64,000 nt of DNA, from the NCBI RefSeq assembly GCF_000177635.2, contig NC_014836.1, positions 1,438,001 through 1,502,000 on the forward strand, read 5' to 3'. Made by a program: the position numbers and the translations under genes. This document shows positions 33,143 through 43,831 of the stretch, in pieces (the stretch's first letter is position 1; each line of letters opens with the position of its first letter). The DNA comes from Desulfurispirillum indicum S5. GTDB lineage: Bacteria; Chrysiogenota; Chrysiogenetes; Chrysiogenales; Chrysiogenaceae. Below the pieces are notes generated by a model. That model was not told the DNA's origin. It worked only from the letters and a program-made list of their open reading frames with translations, and ran no database searches.

Positions 33143-35665
33143 ATGTCGATGTCTGTACTGTATAACAACCTGCCGTCTCTCAATGCGCAGAATAATCTGC
33201 GCGTCAATTCCAGTGCCCTTTCCAACTCCATTGAACGACTCTCTTCCGGACTGCGCATTAACCGTGCATCCGACGACGCCTCGGGACTTGCCATCTCCGA
33301 GAAAATGCGTGGTCAGATCAGCGGTCTGAACCGTGCTGTCGCCAATGCTCAGGATGGTATTTCTCTGATTCAGACTGCTGAGGCTGCTCTGAACGAAACC
33401 ACTGCCATTCTGCAACGTATGCGTGAACTGGCTATTCAAGCCGGTAACGGAACCATGACGTCCGATGATCGCCAGCACATTCAGCGTGAAGTTGATCAGC
33501 TGAAGCACGAAATCGATCGTATCTCCACCTCAACCGAATTCAATACGAAAAAGCTGCTCAATGGCGATGCCACAGCACGCTGGAGTACCTCCAACCCCAA
33601 TCTGATGGAAGCCGTCATCCGTGACCGCGTGGTTTCCGGCAACTATCAGCTGGACGTCACCGCCAAGGTGGGCAAAAACCAGGTGCTCAAGTCCAACATC
33701 ATGGCCCTGCGCGAAGGCGCCTTTGCCGGGGATGTGCTGACGGCCAATGGCGTAGCCTTGACCGGCCAGACAAATTCTTCCGGCATTGCCGGCATCTATG
33801 CCGCCGAAGGCGTACGTACCGGTGGCATCAATGAGCGCACCTATGTGGTAAACGTACTTTCCAACCTTTCCGGTGGCGGTGCTAACGTCATCAGCGGTGT
33901 TTCCACTCTTGGCGGAACCGATGGCGTGAATACCCTCACCACCGGTGGTGTCGGAGTCAACGGTTTCTATCAACAGTCCGGCTCAAACTGGGGCATCGCA
34001 TCTACCGGTGGCTTTGGTCCCATGGGTAATGTTGATGGTATGAATCGATTTTCGTCCGCTGGTGCCTTTGTCGTATCCGGCTACCACGGTTACGTGGAGA
34101 TCGAGTTCATAAAGGACATGCACCTCTCAGCAGGCGCGAACGTCAGCGATGCTGCCCGCGTGCGCTTCATCGACGTCAAGACCGGAGAACCCACTGCCTG
34201 GACCACCATTGATATCGCTGGTGGCGAACTGGAGCTGGACTCAACAGCCATATTCGGCGCCGGTGCAAACTTCGCCCTTATCGATGGTTCCATGATCAAA
34301 ACCGGCGACAAGATGCTGTTGAGTGTCGACGCTGCCCGCAGCCTTACCGCAGCGACCGTATCCCTTGGAAATGGCGCTTTCAAAATTGACGAGCGATACC
34401 TGAATGAAGTGGGAACCGGATCCGTGGTACACAATCGCGGAGCTTACTACATCATCACCACTGGAACCACCACCGGCTCAGGCGATGGCCTTCAGAATGT
34501 TGTCATCAGTCAGGGGAACCTGACTCACGAGTACCACCTGGCACAACTTGATGCTTCAACGGGTGCTGTTACCATTGGCGCCATTAGCCTGGATTTCAAT
34601 GCGTCGGCTACAGGAACCCAGACCGATGACTCCCTGGCCATGGAAATCCGTGGAACCGGTGGTCTGGCTTCATCCTACACCAGGCTCAGGGATATTGAGG
34701 TATTTATCACCCCTGATGGCCCCAGTGTTTTTGAGACAGCCCAGAAGCTGACCATCTACGGAAATGGCAAATCTGCCGACGTGTACCTGGAAGGCAATGA
34801 TACCATAGCTCGCCTTGAAGAAAAGCTGACCAAAGCCATTACCCAGGATCTGGGGATCACCATGGGCAACGTCAGCACCGATAATCGCGTGGTGGATTTC
34901 ATCACGAAAGGTTCCGGTGTCGCAAACTCCGATGCCGCCGTTGACGGCACCATGGTCATTCGGTCCCTCTTTAATGGTGCCCAGGGCGAGCTGGCCTTCG
35001 TCGCCGACCAGAAACTGCTGGACGCTCTGAACCTGGCAGAAATTCAGGAAGCCGAAGAAAACCTCTACAGTGTCACCGTACGTGACGCGCACACCGGCAG
35101 ACCCGTCGGCAGTGATGTGGTAGGCGATGGCGTCATGAAAGACACCATCCAGGGTGTGGATGTGCACTTCAAGGGAAATATCGGCATAGGCGCTTCCTTC
35201 AACGAAACGCTGCAGAAATTTGACTTCACTGCCGACACAGATCCGGCAACCATGTATCTGCACCTGGTGGACTCTTCCATGAGCTTCCAGATTGGAGCCA
35301 ACGAAGGCCAGACCATGCGGGCCAACATTGCCCAGATCGATGTGAAATCACTCGGACTGGAGAATGTCTACCTTGTCAGCCAGGAGCTGGCCCAGGAGGC
35401 CGTAGGACGGATTGATAAGGCCATAACTCAGGTTTCCAGCGAACGGGCCAAAATGGGTGCCATCTCCAACCGACTGGACCATACCATCAACAGCCTCAGC
35501 ATTGCCGCAGAGAACCTGCAGGCTGCTGAATCCCGTATCCGTGACGTAAACGTGGCCAAGGAAATGTCCCAGTTCACCCTCAATCAGATGCTTACCCAGG
35601 CAGCCCAGAGCATGCTGGCCCAGGCCAACGCCATGCCTCAGGGAATCATGCAACTGCTGGCATAA
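33143..35665 (+). CDS. Flagellin 1 (very large, 840 aa)
   Basis: This is the structural protein of the flagellar filament. The conserved N-terminal D0/D1 region (residues 1-150, with [20 protein letters not shown] and [20 protein letters not shown]) and the C-terminal D1/D0 region (about 745-840, ending [18 protein letters not shown]) are canonical. The roughly 590-residue middle is a surface-exposed variable region, far longer than in most flagellins. It contains no cysteine and is rich in Gly, Ala, Thr and Asp. It is the first of two tandem paralogues whose ends are near-identical. An ATG two codons later (33149) is an alternative start. Confidence 0.96.
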   Translation: MSMSVLYNNLPSLNAQNNLRVNSSALSNSIERLSSGLRINRASDDASGLAISEKMRGQISGLNRAVANAQDGISLIQTAEAALNETTAILQRMRELAIQAGNGTMTSDDRQHIQREVDQLKHEIDRISTSTEFNTKKLLNGDATARWSTSNPNLMEAVIRDRVVSGNYQLDVTAKVGKNQVLKSNIMALREGAFAGDVLTANGVALTGQTNSSGIAGIYAAEGVRTGGINERTYVVNVLSNLSGGGANVISGVSTLGGTDGVNTLTTGGVGVNGFYQQSGSNWGIASTGGFGPMGNVDGMNRFSSAGAFVVSGYHGYVEIEFIKDMHLSAGANVSDAARVRFIDVKTGEPTAWTTIDIAGGELELDSTAIFGAGANFALIDGSMIKTGDKMLLSVDAARSLTAATVSLGNGAFKIDERYLNEVGTGSVVHNRGAYYIITTGTTTGSGDGLQNVVISQGNLTHEYHLAQLDASTGAVTIGAISLDFNASATGTQTDDSLAMEIRGTGGLASSYTRLRDIEVFITPDGPSVFETAQKLTIYGNGKSADVYLEGNDTIARLEEKLTKAITQDLGITMGNVSTDNRVVDFITKGSGVANSDAAVDGTMVIRSLFNGAQGELAFVADQKLLDALNLAEIQEAEENLYSVTVRDAHTGRPVGSDVVGDGVMKDTIQGVDVHFKGNIGIGASFNETLQKFDFTADTDPATMYLHLVDSSMSFQIGANEGQTMRANIAQIDVKSLGLENVYLVSQELAQEAVGRIDKAITQVSSERAKMGAISNRLDHTINSLSIAAENLQAAESRIRDVNVAKEMSQFTLNQMLTQAAQSMLAQANAMPQGIMQLLA

Positions 35666-36026
35666 CAGAGACAGACAGTACCATCGACCGGTGATCCGGG
35701 GAGTCGGCAGCTCCCCGGACCTCCCCGGGCGAGGAAAGAGTCTGTCCGCCAGGGCTTTTTTCCCAGAAAGCCCTGACCGCCGGACTCTTCGGCAGAAATC
35801 GCTAACCCGCAAGTCCTCTCAGCCTGGTTCCCAGGCGCGTTAAAGAGAGGCAGGATAACTGACAGGAGGTGTTGCAGACAGAGAATCAGGACAGATCTCG
35901 CAAAGGCCTGAACCAGTGGAGAGACGGCAAAAACCGCCCCACAGGCAAAGGCACATCACAGCTCTTCAAGGATGAAGAGCACACCAGGTGCTGGTACCAC
36001 CTGAACAAATCACGGAGGATATTGTC
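35666..36026 (+). other. Structured spacer between the two flagellin genes
   Basis: This 361-bp spacer has no gene. It holds a hairpin TCCGGGGAG-N7-CTCCCCGGA (35695-35719), a long imperfect stem from 35734 to 35789 (AGAGTC...AGGGCTTT pairing with AAAGCCCT...GACTCT) that may end or attenuate flagellin 1 transcription, and two perfect stems just before the flagellin 2 ribosome site: GCTCTTCA-AGGA-TGAAGAGC (35961-35980) and CAGGTG-N7-CACCTG (35985-36003). No sigma-28 or sigma-54 promoter was convincing. Confidence 0.6.
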
Positions 36027-38528
36027 ATGTCCAGTGTTATCTACAACAACATTCCGTCTATCAATGCGCAGAACAACCTGCGCGTCAATTCACAGAACCT
36101 TTCACAGTCCATTGAGCGCCTGTCTTCGGGTCTGCGCATCAACCGCGCTTCCGACGACGCCTCCGGTCTGGCCATCTCCGAGAAGATGCGCGGACAGATC
36201 CGCGGCCTTGACCGCGCTGTCGCCAACGCCCAGGACGGCATCTCCCTGATTCAGACCGCAGAAGGCGCTCTCAACGAGACCACCGCCATCCTGCAGCGTA
36301 TGCGTGAACTGAGTGTTCAGGCCGCCAACGGCACCCTGACCTCTGACGACCGCCAGCACATCCAGCGCGAAGTGGACCAGCTCAAGAGCGAGATCGACCG
36401 TATCTCCACCTCCACTGAGTTCAACACCAAGAAGCTGCTCAATGGTGACGCCACCGCACGCTGGAGCACTTCTGACAGTGACCTCATGGAAGCCATCATC
36501 CGCGATCAGGTCATCACCGGAAACTACAAAATCGATGTCACCGCCAAGGTGGGCAAAAACCAGGTGCTGAAGTCCAACATCATGACCCTGCGTGAAGGCG
36601 CCTTCGCCGGTGACGTGCTCACCCTGGCCGGTGTTTCGGTCAGCGCGTCCGTCAACTCCTCCGGTATTGCCGGCGTCTACGCCGCCGAGGGTGTGCGCAC
36701 CGGTGATATCACCGACCGCACCTACCTGGTCAATGTGGCCACCACATCGGAAATCGGCGCGTCCTTTAACGGTGATTCAATCTTAACTCTTGCCAGCATC
36801 AGCAGCGGAAGCATGGCCATCAATGGCACCTACCAGCAGGCAGGATCAAACTGGTCCGTTCTGAGCAATGGATCAGGAGAACTTGAAAACCATAATGGCA
36901 TGAATGTTTTCGCCACCCATGGGGGTGTCGTCACGGGATACCATGGCTATATGGAAATCGAGTTCCTGCAGGATGCCCACCTGACCACTGGTGGTTCCGA
37001 TGTCACCGGCGCTGCCCGCGTACGCTTTATCAGCGTCACTACCGGTGAAGCCGAAGCCTGGGCCACCGTCAACATCGTTGACAATGCCCTGAGCCTTGGT
37101 GGACTGGATCAGTTTGACGCCGGTGCCCAGCTGCTCTTCAACGACGGCGCCATGATCAAAACCGGTGATAAGATGCTGATGAGTATCAACGGTGAGGTGG
37201 ATGCCGCACGGATTGACGGCAGTGCAACCGGTGGTGCCGGCGGTGCTTTCAAAATCGACGAGCGCTACTACAATGAAGTGGGTTCCGGCTCTGTTGTACA
37301 GAATATGGGCGCCTACTACATCATCACAAACGGCACTTCTGATGCCGGTGGCATGCAGAACACCGTCCTCAGCGAAGGCCCCAAACAGCACCAGTACCAT
37401 ATGGCCCAGATGGACGCCAATACCGGCTCCGTCACCATCGGCTCCATCACCCTGGACTTTGCTGCCAACCAGACTGGCACGCAGCATGACGATCAGGTGA
37501 ACATGGAAGTGCGCGGTACGGGCGGACTGGCCTCTGCCTACACCAAGCTCAAGGACATCGATGCCTTCATCACTCCCGATGGCACCAATGTCTTCGACAC
37601 TTCCCAGAAGCTGACCATCTACGGTAACGGCAAGTCTGCCGATGTGTACCTGGAGGGCAATGACACTCTCGCCCGTCTGGAAGAGAAGCTGATCAAGGCC
37701 ATCACCAAGGATCTTGGCATCTCCATGGGTAACACCACCACTGACAACCGCGTGGTTGACTTTGTGGGCAAGGGTTCATCCGTTGAAAACAGTGACGCTG
37801 CCGTGGAAGGCACGCTGCTGATCCGCTCCCTCTTTAACGGTGCCCAGGGCGAGCTGGCCTTTGTTGGCGAGCAGAAGCTCATCGATGCCCTGAACCTCGA
37901 TCAGGTACAGGCATCCGAGGAGAATATCTACAACGTGCGGGTCACCAATGCCCACACTGGCCGCCCCGTCGGCAGTGACACCGTTGGAGACGGCGTGATG
38001 AAGAACATCATCCAGGGCGTGGATGTGGCCTTCAAGGGCAACATCGGCGTTGAAGCTTCCTTCGATGCAGCAAAAGCTCGCTTTGAGTTCACGGCCAAGA
38101 CCGATCCCGACACCATGAACCTGCACCTGGTGGATAACTCCATGAGCTTCCAGATTGGTGCCAACGCGGGTCAGACCATGAGCGCAAATATCGCCCAGAT
38201 CGATGTGAAGTCACTGGGCATCGAAAATGTCCTCGTGGTAAGCCAGGAGCTGGCCCAATCAGCCATCACCGACATTGATAAAGCACTGGGCATGGTTTCC
38301 ACCGAACGGGCCAAGATGGGTGCCATCTCCAACCGTCTGGATCACACCATCAACAGCCTCAGCGTCGCCTATGAAAACCTGCAGGCTGCAGAGTCCCGTA
38401 TCCGCGACGTGAACGTGGCCAAGGAAATGTCCCAGTTCACCCTCAACCAGATGCTGACTCAGGCTGCCCAGAGTATGCTGGCCCAGGCCAACGCCATACC
38501 TCAGGGCATCATGCAGCTCCTGCGATAA
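36027..38528 (+). CDS. Flagellin 2 (very large, 833 aa)
   Basis: This is the second filament protein, a paralogue of the preceding flagellin. The ATG at 36027 is used because it follows CGGAGG and gives the [20 protein letters not shown] start; the open frame extends back to 35988. N- and C-terminal D0/D1 regions are almost identical to flagellin 1 ([40 protein letters not shown]), while the middle shares long blocks such as [18 protein letters not shown] but diverges elsewhere. Codon use here looks more GC3-biased than in flagellin 1, as in a highly expressed gene, so this may be the major subunit. Confidence 0.96.
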   Translation: MSSVIYNNIPSINAQNNLRVNSQNLSQSIERLSSGLRINRASDDASGLAISEKMRGQIRGLDRAVANAQDGISLIQTAEGALNETTAILQRMRELSVQAANGTLTSDDRQHIQREVDQLKSEIDRISTSTEFNTKKLLNGDATARWSTSDSDLMEAIIRDQVITGNYKIDVTAKVGKNQVLKSNIMTLREGAFAGDVLTLAGVSVSASVNSSGIAGVYAAEGVRTGDITDRTYLVNVATTSEIGASFNGDSILTLASISSGSMAINGTYQQAGSNWSVLSNGSGELENHNGMNVFATHGGVVTGYHGYMEIEFLQDAHLTTGGSDVTGAARVRFISVTTGEAEAWATVNIVDNALSLGGLDQFDAGAQLLFNDGAMIKTGDKMLMSINGEVDAARIDGSATGGAGGAFKIDERYYNEVGSGSVVQNMGAYYIITNGTSDAGGMQNTVLSEGPKQHQYHMAQMDANTGSVTIGSITLDFAANQTGTQHDDQVNMEVRGTGGLASAYTKLKDIDAFITPDGTNVFDTSQKLTIYGNGKSADVYLEGNDTLARLEEKLIKAITKDLGISMGNTTTDNRVVDFVGKGSSVENSDAAVEGTLLIRSLFNGAQGELAFVGEQKLIDALNLDQVQASEENIYNVRVTNAHTGRPVGSDTVGDGVMKNIIQGVDVAFKGNIGVEASFDAAKARFEFTAKTDPDTMNLHLVDNSMSFQIGANAGQTMSANIAQIDVKSLGIENVLVVSQELAQSAITDIDKALGMVSTERAKMGAISNRLDHTINSLSVAYENLQAAESRIRDVNVAKEMSQFTLNQMLTQAAQSMLAQANAIPQGIMQLLR

Positions 38529-38587
38529 ACCATGGACGGTTTCGCAGTCACACCACATCATTCGGACCAGGCAGGGTTCAACTGATG

Positions 38588-38620
38588 AAAGGCCGGGGAG
38601 TTCTCCCCGGCCTTTTTTTT
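38588..38620 (+). terminator. Terminator after flagellin 2
   Basis: AAAGGCCGGGGAG-TT-CTCCCCGGCCTTT is a near-perfect stem with a minimal loop and an eight-T tract, about 60 bp after the stop codon. Confidence 0.92.
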
Positions 38621-38648
38621 ATCTGATATCACAAAACGACTAGTTGAG

Positions 38649-39110
38649 TCATAAGGATAACCCGCAAGCGCCCCCGGGTTTTCCCTCCTGTTTCAGACGC
38701 GTAAGCTCCTGTCGCATTTGAATTTCCTCGGCCCAGCGCTCGGTTTCATCCCTGACTATGGCTCCAATCGCCTCAGGAGTACCGCACTCATTGCTAAGGA
38801 CCACTACCGTAAAAGCGATAGAGAGCGCACGACCTTTCTGATCAATGGCTGGTACCCGCAGTACTGTGGTGCCATACCGGGTAATCCCGGTAGCCATCGT
38901 CTGGTGATACCCTTCCCAATGGCGCTGGCGAAAGCGTTCTGGAATGATAATATCCAGAGATTGGCCCAGGGCTTCAGTTTCACTGAAACCGAAAATACGG
39001 CCAGCCGAAGCATTCCACAAGACAATATTTCCAGCGCGATCCGAGGCCAGGATGGCATCACCTGCCTGCTCGACAAGCTGTTGAAAGCGGTTGTCACGGC
39101 TCATGATCAT
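38649..39110 (-). CDS. Single PAS-domain protein
   Basis: The 153-aa cytoplasmic protein is essentially one PAS domain: FQQLVEQAGDAILASDRAGN, then WNASAGRIFGFSETEALGQS, then the PAC-like VRDETERWAEEIQMRQELTR end. No kinase, HTH or other output domain follows, so it would have to act through a partner. It lies 18 bp after the ettA gene in the opposite reading sense of the flagellins and may end an ettA transcript, or be read from its own start (ATG 39110 or 39104). The cofactor is not evident. Confidence 0.8.
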   Translation of the reverse strand: MIMSRDNRFQQLVEQAGDAILASDRAGNIVLWNASAGRIFGFSETEALGQSLDIIIPERFRQRHWEGYHQTMATGITRYGTTVLRVPAIDQKGRALSIAFTVVVLSNECGTPEAIGAIVRDETERWAEEIQMRQELTRLKQEGKPGGACGLSL

Positions 39111-39128
39111 ACTCTTGCGTGACGGTGT

Positions 39129-40808
39129 TTATCGCGTCAGCTGACGGTACTTGATGCGGTGTGGACGCTCAGCTTCCGGGCCCAGGCGCTTCTTGCGATC
39201 AGCTTCGTATTCACTGTAGTTGCCTTCAAACCAGATCACCTGACTGTCGCCTTCAAAGGCCAGGATATGGGTCGCAATGCGGTCCAGAAACCAGCGATCG
39301 TGGCTGATCACCACGGCACAGCCGGCAAAATTCTCCAGAGCTTCTTCCAGAGCGCGCATGGTGTTCACATCCAGGTCATTGGTGGGTTCGTCAAGGAGGA
39401 TGACGTTGGCACCTTCCTTCAGCATTTTTGCCAGGTGAACCCGGTTGCGTTCGCCTCCCGAAAGGTTGGCCACCTTCTTCTGCTGATCGGCCCCGGAAAA
39501 GTTGAAGCGGGCAACGTACGCCCGTGAATTCACCAGCTGATTGCCGAGTTTTATCTGTTCCTGTCCATCGCTGATGACATCCCAGATGCTCTTGTTGCCA
39601 TCCAGTTGGCGGCTCTGGTCCACATAGGCCAGCTTGACGGTTTCACCAATGCGGATGCTGCCGGTGTCAGGTTTTTCCTGTCCGCAGATCATGCGAAAAA
39701 GGGTCGACTTCCCCGCTCCATTGGGACCAATAACACCCACAATGCCACCGGGGGGCAGGGAGAAGGAGATGTTTTCCATGAGTATGCGGTCTTCGAAGGC
39801 TTTCGTAATGCGGTCTGCTTCGATGACTTTATCGCCCAGCCGTGGCCCAGGCGGTATGTAGAGCTCCAGATCCTTGGCTCTTTTTTCGCCTTCTTCGCTG
39901 AGCAGCTTTTCATAGGCGCTGATGCGTGCCTGGCTCTTGGCGTGACGGCCCTTGGGGGACATGCGTATCCACTCCAGTTCGCGTTCCAGGGTTTTCTGAC
40001 GATTCGATTCCGACTTTTCCTCAAGACGCAACCGCTCCTGTTTCTGCTCAAGCCAGGAAGAGTAGTTCCCTTTCCAGGGGATACCTTCGCCACGGTCCAG
40101 TTCAAGAATCCAGCCGGCCACGTTATCGAGGAAGTAGCGATCATGGGTTACGGCAATAATTGTCCCTTCGTATTGCTGCAGGTGATGTTCCAGCCAGGCG
40201 ACGGATTCCGCGTCAAGGTGGTTGGTGGGTTCATCCAGCAGAAGAATATCTGGTTTTTGCAGCAGGAGACGGCACATGGCGACCCGCCTTTTTTCTCCGC
40301 CGGAGAGGACACTGACAAGAGTATCAGGGGCGGGGCAGCGCAGGGCATCCATGGCCATTTCCAGGCGCGAGTCGAGATCCCAGGCGTTCAGGGCATCCAG
40401 CTTGTCCTGAACCACTGCCTGGCGATCACACAATTTGGTCATCTCGTCATCGCTCATGGGTTCAGCGAATTTGAGATTGATTGCTTCAAATTCCTTCAGC
40501 AGGTCCACCGTTTCCTGGGCTCCTTCCTCCACCACCTCGCGTACGGTTTTGGTGCTGTCGACCAGGGGCTCCTGTTCCAGAAGGCCAACGGTGTAGCCGG
40601 GAGCAAGAACGGTTTCGCCATTGAAGTCCTTGTCCACGCCTGCCAGTATACGCAGCAGGGTACTTTTTCCCGAGCCGTTCAGGCCCAGTACTCCGATTTT
40701 TGCGCCGTAAAAGTAAGAGAGGGAAATGTCCTTCAATACTGGTTTTTTATCGCGAAATTTACTGACCCGGATCATGGAATAAATGATTTTGTTCGCCTCT
40801 GTGCTCAT
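39129..40808 (-). CDS. ettA: Energy-dependent translational throttle protein EttA
   Basis: This soluble ABC-F protein binds the ribosomal E site and couples translation to ATP level. The 559-aa product has two ABC cassettes: Walker A GLNGSGKSTLLRIL and GPNGAGKSTLFRMI, signatures VLSGGEKRRV and NLSGGERNRV, and Walker B LLLDEPTNHLDA and ILLDEPTNDLDV. The arm region and the linker with ERELEWIRMSPKGRHAKSQA between the cassettes are typical of EttA. There are no membrane segments. Confidence 0.95.
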   Translation of the reverse strand: MSTEANKIIYSMIRVSKFRDKKPVLKDISLSYFYGAKIGVLGLNGSGKSTLLRILAGVDKDFNGETVLAPGYTVGLLEQEPLVDSTKTVREVVEEGAQETVDLLKEFEAINLKFAEPMSDDEMTKLCDRQAVVQDKLDALNAWDLDSRLEMAMDALRCPAPDTLVSVLSGGEKRRVAMCRLLLQKPDILLLDEPTNHLDAESVAWLEHHLQQYEGTIIAVTHDRYFLDNVAGWILELDRGEGIPWKGNYSSWLEQKQERLRLEEKSESNRQKTLERELEWIRMSPKGRHAKSQARISAYEKLLSEEGEKRAKDLELYIPPGPRLGDKVIEADRITKAFEDRILMENISFSLPPGGIVGVIGPNGAGKSTLFRMICGQEKPDTGSIRIGETVKLAYVDQSRQLDGNKSIWDVISDGQEQIKLGNQLVNSRAYVARFNFSGADQQKKVANLSGGERNRVHLAKMLKEGANVILLDEPTNDLDVNTMRALEEALENFAGCAVVISHDRWFLDRIATHILAFEGDSQVIWFEGNYSEYEADRKKRLGPEAERPHRIKYRQLTR

Positions 40809-40934
40809 GGTACGTCAGCCTCCAACAGAAAATTCAACATCATGCAGACACTTCAGGCATCATACCATTCCTGGCTCTTACTCCCGAGGGTATCTACAGG
40901 AATCAGGATAGCATGACCCAGGCGGCAGTCGCAA

Positions 40935-42923
40935 TCAGTGGCTTTTCCCTGAGCCCAGGAGCGGTGCTCGCGGGTTATCCTCTTCGCCAGTGCGGAACTG
41001 ACTGAGCATCTGCTGGACGTCGGAGGCCAGCTGCGAGAGTCCAAGGGATGCCTGGGAGATTTCGTTTGCCGAGCGGGCGGTTTGTTCAGAGGCAGCGGAA
41101 ACGGACTGAATATCGCCACTCATCTGGTCAGATACGGCAGACATCTGTTCCATGGCCGCCACATTCTGTTCTATGCGCTGCAGGAGGCTTTCCATGCTCA
41201 GCAACACCTGTTTGAATGAAGATTCAGTGCGCACCGCCAGGGTACTGCCAGTGCTCGCCTTTTCGCTGACGCTCTGCATGGCACCGGACATCTGGGAAAC
41301 CCCGCTTTGAATGCTCTGCACTATGGCGGTAATTTCTCCCGTGGATTGGCCACTGCGTTCTGCCAATTTACGCACTTCGTCTGCCACCACCGCAAAACCG
41401 CGTCCCACATCACCAGCTCTCGCCGCTTCGATGGCGGCATTCAGAGCCAGCAGGTTCGTCTGCTCAGAAATATCATTGATGGCGGCGATAATCTGCTCAA
41501 CCCGAGATGCCTTTTCTTCCAGGGCGCGGGAATACTGTTCCGCCTGACGCACATGCTCAAGGATGGTGTTCATTTCCCTGGTCGATTGACTGATCAGATC
41601 ACCACCACCGCGGGAGGCATCCACGGTGGTCTGCGCGTCCTGTTCAATAGCGCTGGTATTCTCCATGAGGCTGCGTACGGTTTGTGACATCTGTAGCGAT
41701 GCGGAAGCTATCTGTGAAATATTACCGGCATGATGGGCAATGCCATCGCTCATATGAGAGGAGGAACTGGAAAGCTCCTCACTGGATGAAGCCACATCTG
41801 AGGCGGCTTGACGTATCCCCTGAACCATCTGACGCAGATGATCGACCATGGCGTTGAGGGAGCGCGTCAGATCGCCGATTTCATCACTTCTCTGTAACTC
41901 CAGGTGTTCACTGAGATCTCCTTCGGCTACTCTGTGTACAAATTTTGCTGCTGTGTTCAGCGGTCGCACAATCATCACCGTGCTCACCAAAGCCAATGTC
42001 AATGCTGTCACTACAGCGAGAATGGCTCCAATAATCAGCATCCGGCCAGAGCGTGCCACCTCCAGTGCCATATAAATATCAGTCGCTGTCAGGGCAGCAT
42101 TGACGGAGGAATTCACTGCCTCCAGACTGGTACGGAACTGGCTCGCAGTTTCGCGTAATTCGTAAACCGCCTCAGTCCACATGTCCAGCGTATGGCGATA
42201 CTGCCGCATACGCTCTACTGCCTGGTCAAGCTGCTCTTGCAGTTCAACTCCGGTTCCATGAACCTGTGCCCAGGACTGGATGCTGTCCGCGACATGGAAA
42301 ATCTCCAGCAGCTGTTCCCACGCTTCATTGATATACTCTTCATCGAGGGTGTTTTCATAGGATTCCACATTGAGATTCACCAGGGCTATACGCTCAGCGA
42401 GGCTGGTCTCAAGGCGCACCATGGCCAGTGCTTCGGCAAAGGCACTGGTGCTCATCTCCCGGTTTCGGCTCCGCAGAAGATCAGCCAGGGCATCGCCGGT
42501 ATATCGCACATTGTCACGCAGCTGCGCTGCCAGCACATCCATTTGCCCTGTGGCATCCTGTTTCTGGCCCACCAGCTCGCGATAGTGACGGAATTGCTCG
42601 GATACCTGACGAAGGGTTTGTTGAGAATCCGCAAGATGCTGCCGAATCTCTCCATCAACACCGGTAAGAAGTGTCTGAACCTGCTGAGCAGAAGTGCTCA
42701 GACCCGTAAGTGCAGATGCGAAGTCCTGCGGTTCCTCGCTGGCGATATATCGTTGAATCTCTTCCATGGCGCGGGAGGTTTCCGTGGCGATCTGATTCAT
42801 GGCAAGCCCTGTTGCTGAACTGCTGTGGACGCGCCCCATTGCGTTATAGCCAATAATAACGGTCCCAAGCGTAATGAGAATGACGGCGCCAAAAGCGCTT
42901 CCCAGTTTTAATCCGATTTTCAT
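40935..42923 (-). CDS. Methyl-accepting chemotaxis protein
   Basis: The 662-aa receptor has a transmembrane helix near residues 10-27, a long helical periplasmic sensor (30-290), a second membrane helix (about 292-316), a HAMP domain (about 318-370) and a cytoplasmic signalling domain. The tip hairpin [20 protein letters not shown] and [20 protein letters not shown], which contact CheA and CheW, are intact. The sensor resembles helical-bundle ligand domains, but the ligand is unknown. No CheW gene is adjacent. Confidence 0.95.
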   Translation of the reverse strand: MKIGLKLGSAFGAVILITLGTVIIGYNAMGRVHSSSATGLAMNQIATETSRAMEEIQRYIASEEPQDFASALTGLSTSAQQVQTLLTGVDGEIRQHLADSQQTLRQVSEQFRHYRELVGQKQDATGQMDVLAAQLRDNVRYTGDALADLLRSRNREMSTSAFAEALAMVRLETSLAERIALVNLNVESYENTLDEEYINEAWEQLLEIFHVADSIQSWAQVHGTGVELQEQLDQAVERMRQYRHTLDMWTEAVYELRETASQFRTSLEAVNSSVNAALTATDIYMALEVARSGRMLIIGAILAVVTALTLALVSTVMIVRPLNTAAKFVHRVAEGDLSEHLELQRSDEIGDLTRSLNAMVDHLRQMVQGIRQAASDVASSSEELSSSSSHMSDGIAHHAGNISQIASASLQMSQTVRSLMENTSAIEQDAQTTVDASRGGGDLISQSTREMNTILEHVRQAEQYSRALEEKASRVEQIIAAINDISEQTNLLALNAAIEAARAGDVGRGFAVVADEVRKLAERSGQSTGEITAIVQSIQSGVSQMSGAMQSVSEKASTGSTLAVRTESSFKQVLLSMESLLQRIEQNVAAMEQMSAVSDQMSGDIQSVSAASEQTARSANEISQASLGLSQLASDVQQMLSQFRTGEEDNPRAPLLGSGKSH

Positions 42924-43121
42924 AAATCACCTGCCCAGTTCTCTGCAAATCCCATGTCAATGAATGCATATGTTGAAATCACCGGAAGCATACCACTTGT
43001 GAAAGAAAATTCAAGTGATTGTGTAACGCTTGTAAACTTTCCTGAGAAGGCATTTCCCAACCAGTATCGAAACATTTTGCGCCATGTTAGTACTGCCACA
43101 CATAATCAGGAATTTCTCCTG

Positions 43122-43150
43122 TTGACACAATTGCTCGCAGAAGATAAGAA
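43122..43150 (+). promoter_or_regulatory. Promoter of the reverse rubrerythrin gene
   Basis: TTGACA (43122-43127) and TAAGAA (43145-43150) are 17 bp apart, 35 bp before the ATG. Confidence 0.55.
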
Positions 43151-43185
43151 GGCTTCTCGTTAAACACATTCAATCTGGAGATGAC

Positions 43186-43734
43186 ATGAAAAAATTTATC
43201 TGTACCGTATGTGGTTATGTTGCTGAAGGCGAACAGGCTCCCGAAATCTGCCCAACCTGCAAGGCACCCGCCAGCAAGTTCAATGAGCAGGTGGCCGGAG
43301 AACGCAACTGGGCGGATGAGCACCGCATTGGTGTCGCCAGGGATATCGATCCGACCATCATTGAAGATCTGCGCATGAACTTCACCGGTGAGTGCACCGA
43401 GGTGGGCATGTACCTGGCCATGAGCCGCCAGGCTGACCGCGAAGGCTATCCGGAAATTGCCGAAGCCTATAAACGCATCGCCTGGGAAGAAGCTGAGCAC
43501 GCCGCAAAATTCGCTGAGTTACTGGGAGAGGTTGTGGTTGCCGACACCAAAACCAATCTCCAGATGCGCGTTGACGCGGAATTTGGCGCCTGCTCCGGCA
43601 AGAAGGATCTTGCCACCCGCGCCAAGCAGCAGAATCTTGATGCTATCCACGATACCGTACATGAAATGTGTAAAGATGAAGCCCGCCATGGTGCGGCTTT
43701 TGCGGGATTGCTCAAGCGTCATTTCGGAGTATGA
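43186..43734 (+). CDS. Reverse rubrerythrin (N-terminal rubredoxin domain)
   Basis: The 182-aa non-haem iron protein reduces peroxide in anaerobes. Here the rubredoxin-type domain comes first ([20 protein letters not shown], four cysteines), followed by the ferritin-like diiron domain with Glu in [27 protein letters not shown] and [11 protein letters not shown]. In classic rubrerythrins the order is the opposite, so this is the reverse form. With desulfoferrodoxin at 49817-50191 it forms the superoxide/peroxide defence of the window. It has its own promoter. Confidence 0.93.
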   Translation: MKKFICTVCGYVAEGEQAPEICPTCKAPASKFNEQVAGERNWADEHRIGVARDIDPTIIEDLRMNFTGECTEVGMYLAMSRQADREGYPEIAEAYKRIAWEEAEHAAKFAELLGEVVVADTKTNLQMRVDAEFGACSGKKDLATRAKQQNLDAIHDTVHEMCKDEARHGAAFAGLLKRHFGV

Positions 43735-43743
43735 TTCGTCTGC

Positions 43744-43767
43744 GGCCCCTCCCGCGAGGGGCCTTTC
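43744..43767 (+). terminator. Short hairpin after the reverse rubrerythrin gene
   Basis: GGCCCCTC-CCGC-GAGGGGCC is a perfect 8-bp stem followed by only three T residues, 10 bp after the stop codon. It is probably a terminator, though weak in its T-tract. Confidence 0.6.
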
Positions 43768-43831
43768 CGGTTGCATGGACGGTGCCGCTGAAGTGTGTTA
43801 GGCTGTATGCATTCTGTACGAGGATGCTCAT

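Noticed and set aside
35666-36026. Sigma-54 or sigma-28 promoter for flagellin 2
   Set aside because: No TGGCAC-N5-TTGC or properly spaced TAAA-N15-GCCGATAA was found in the spacer; TAAAGAGAGGCAGGATAA has the wrong spacing.
39606-40916. 436-codon open frame antisense to ettA
   Set aside because: It is a shadow of a well-supported ABC-F gene with no independent motifs.
42954-43163. 69-codon ORF upstream of the reverse rubrerythrin gene
   Set aside because: No ribosome site, no recognisable domain, and it covers the promoter of the next gene.
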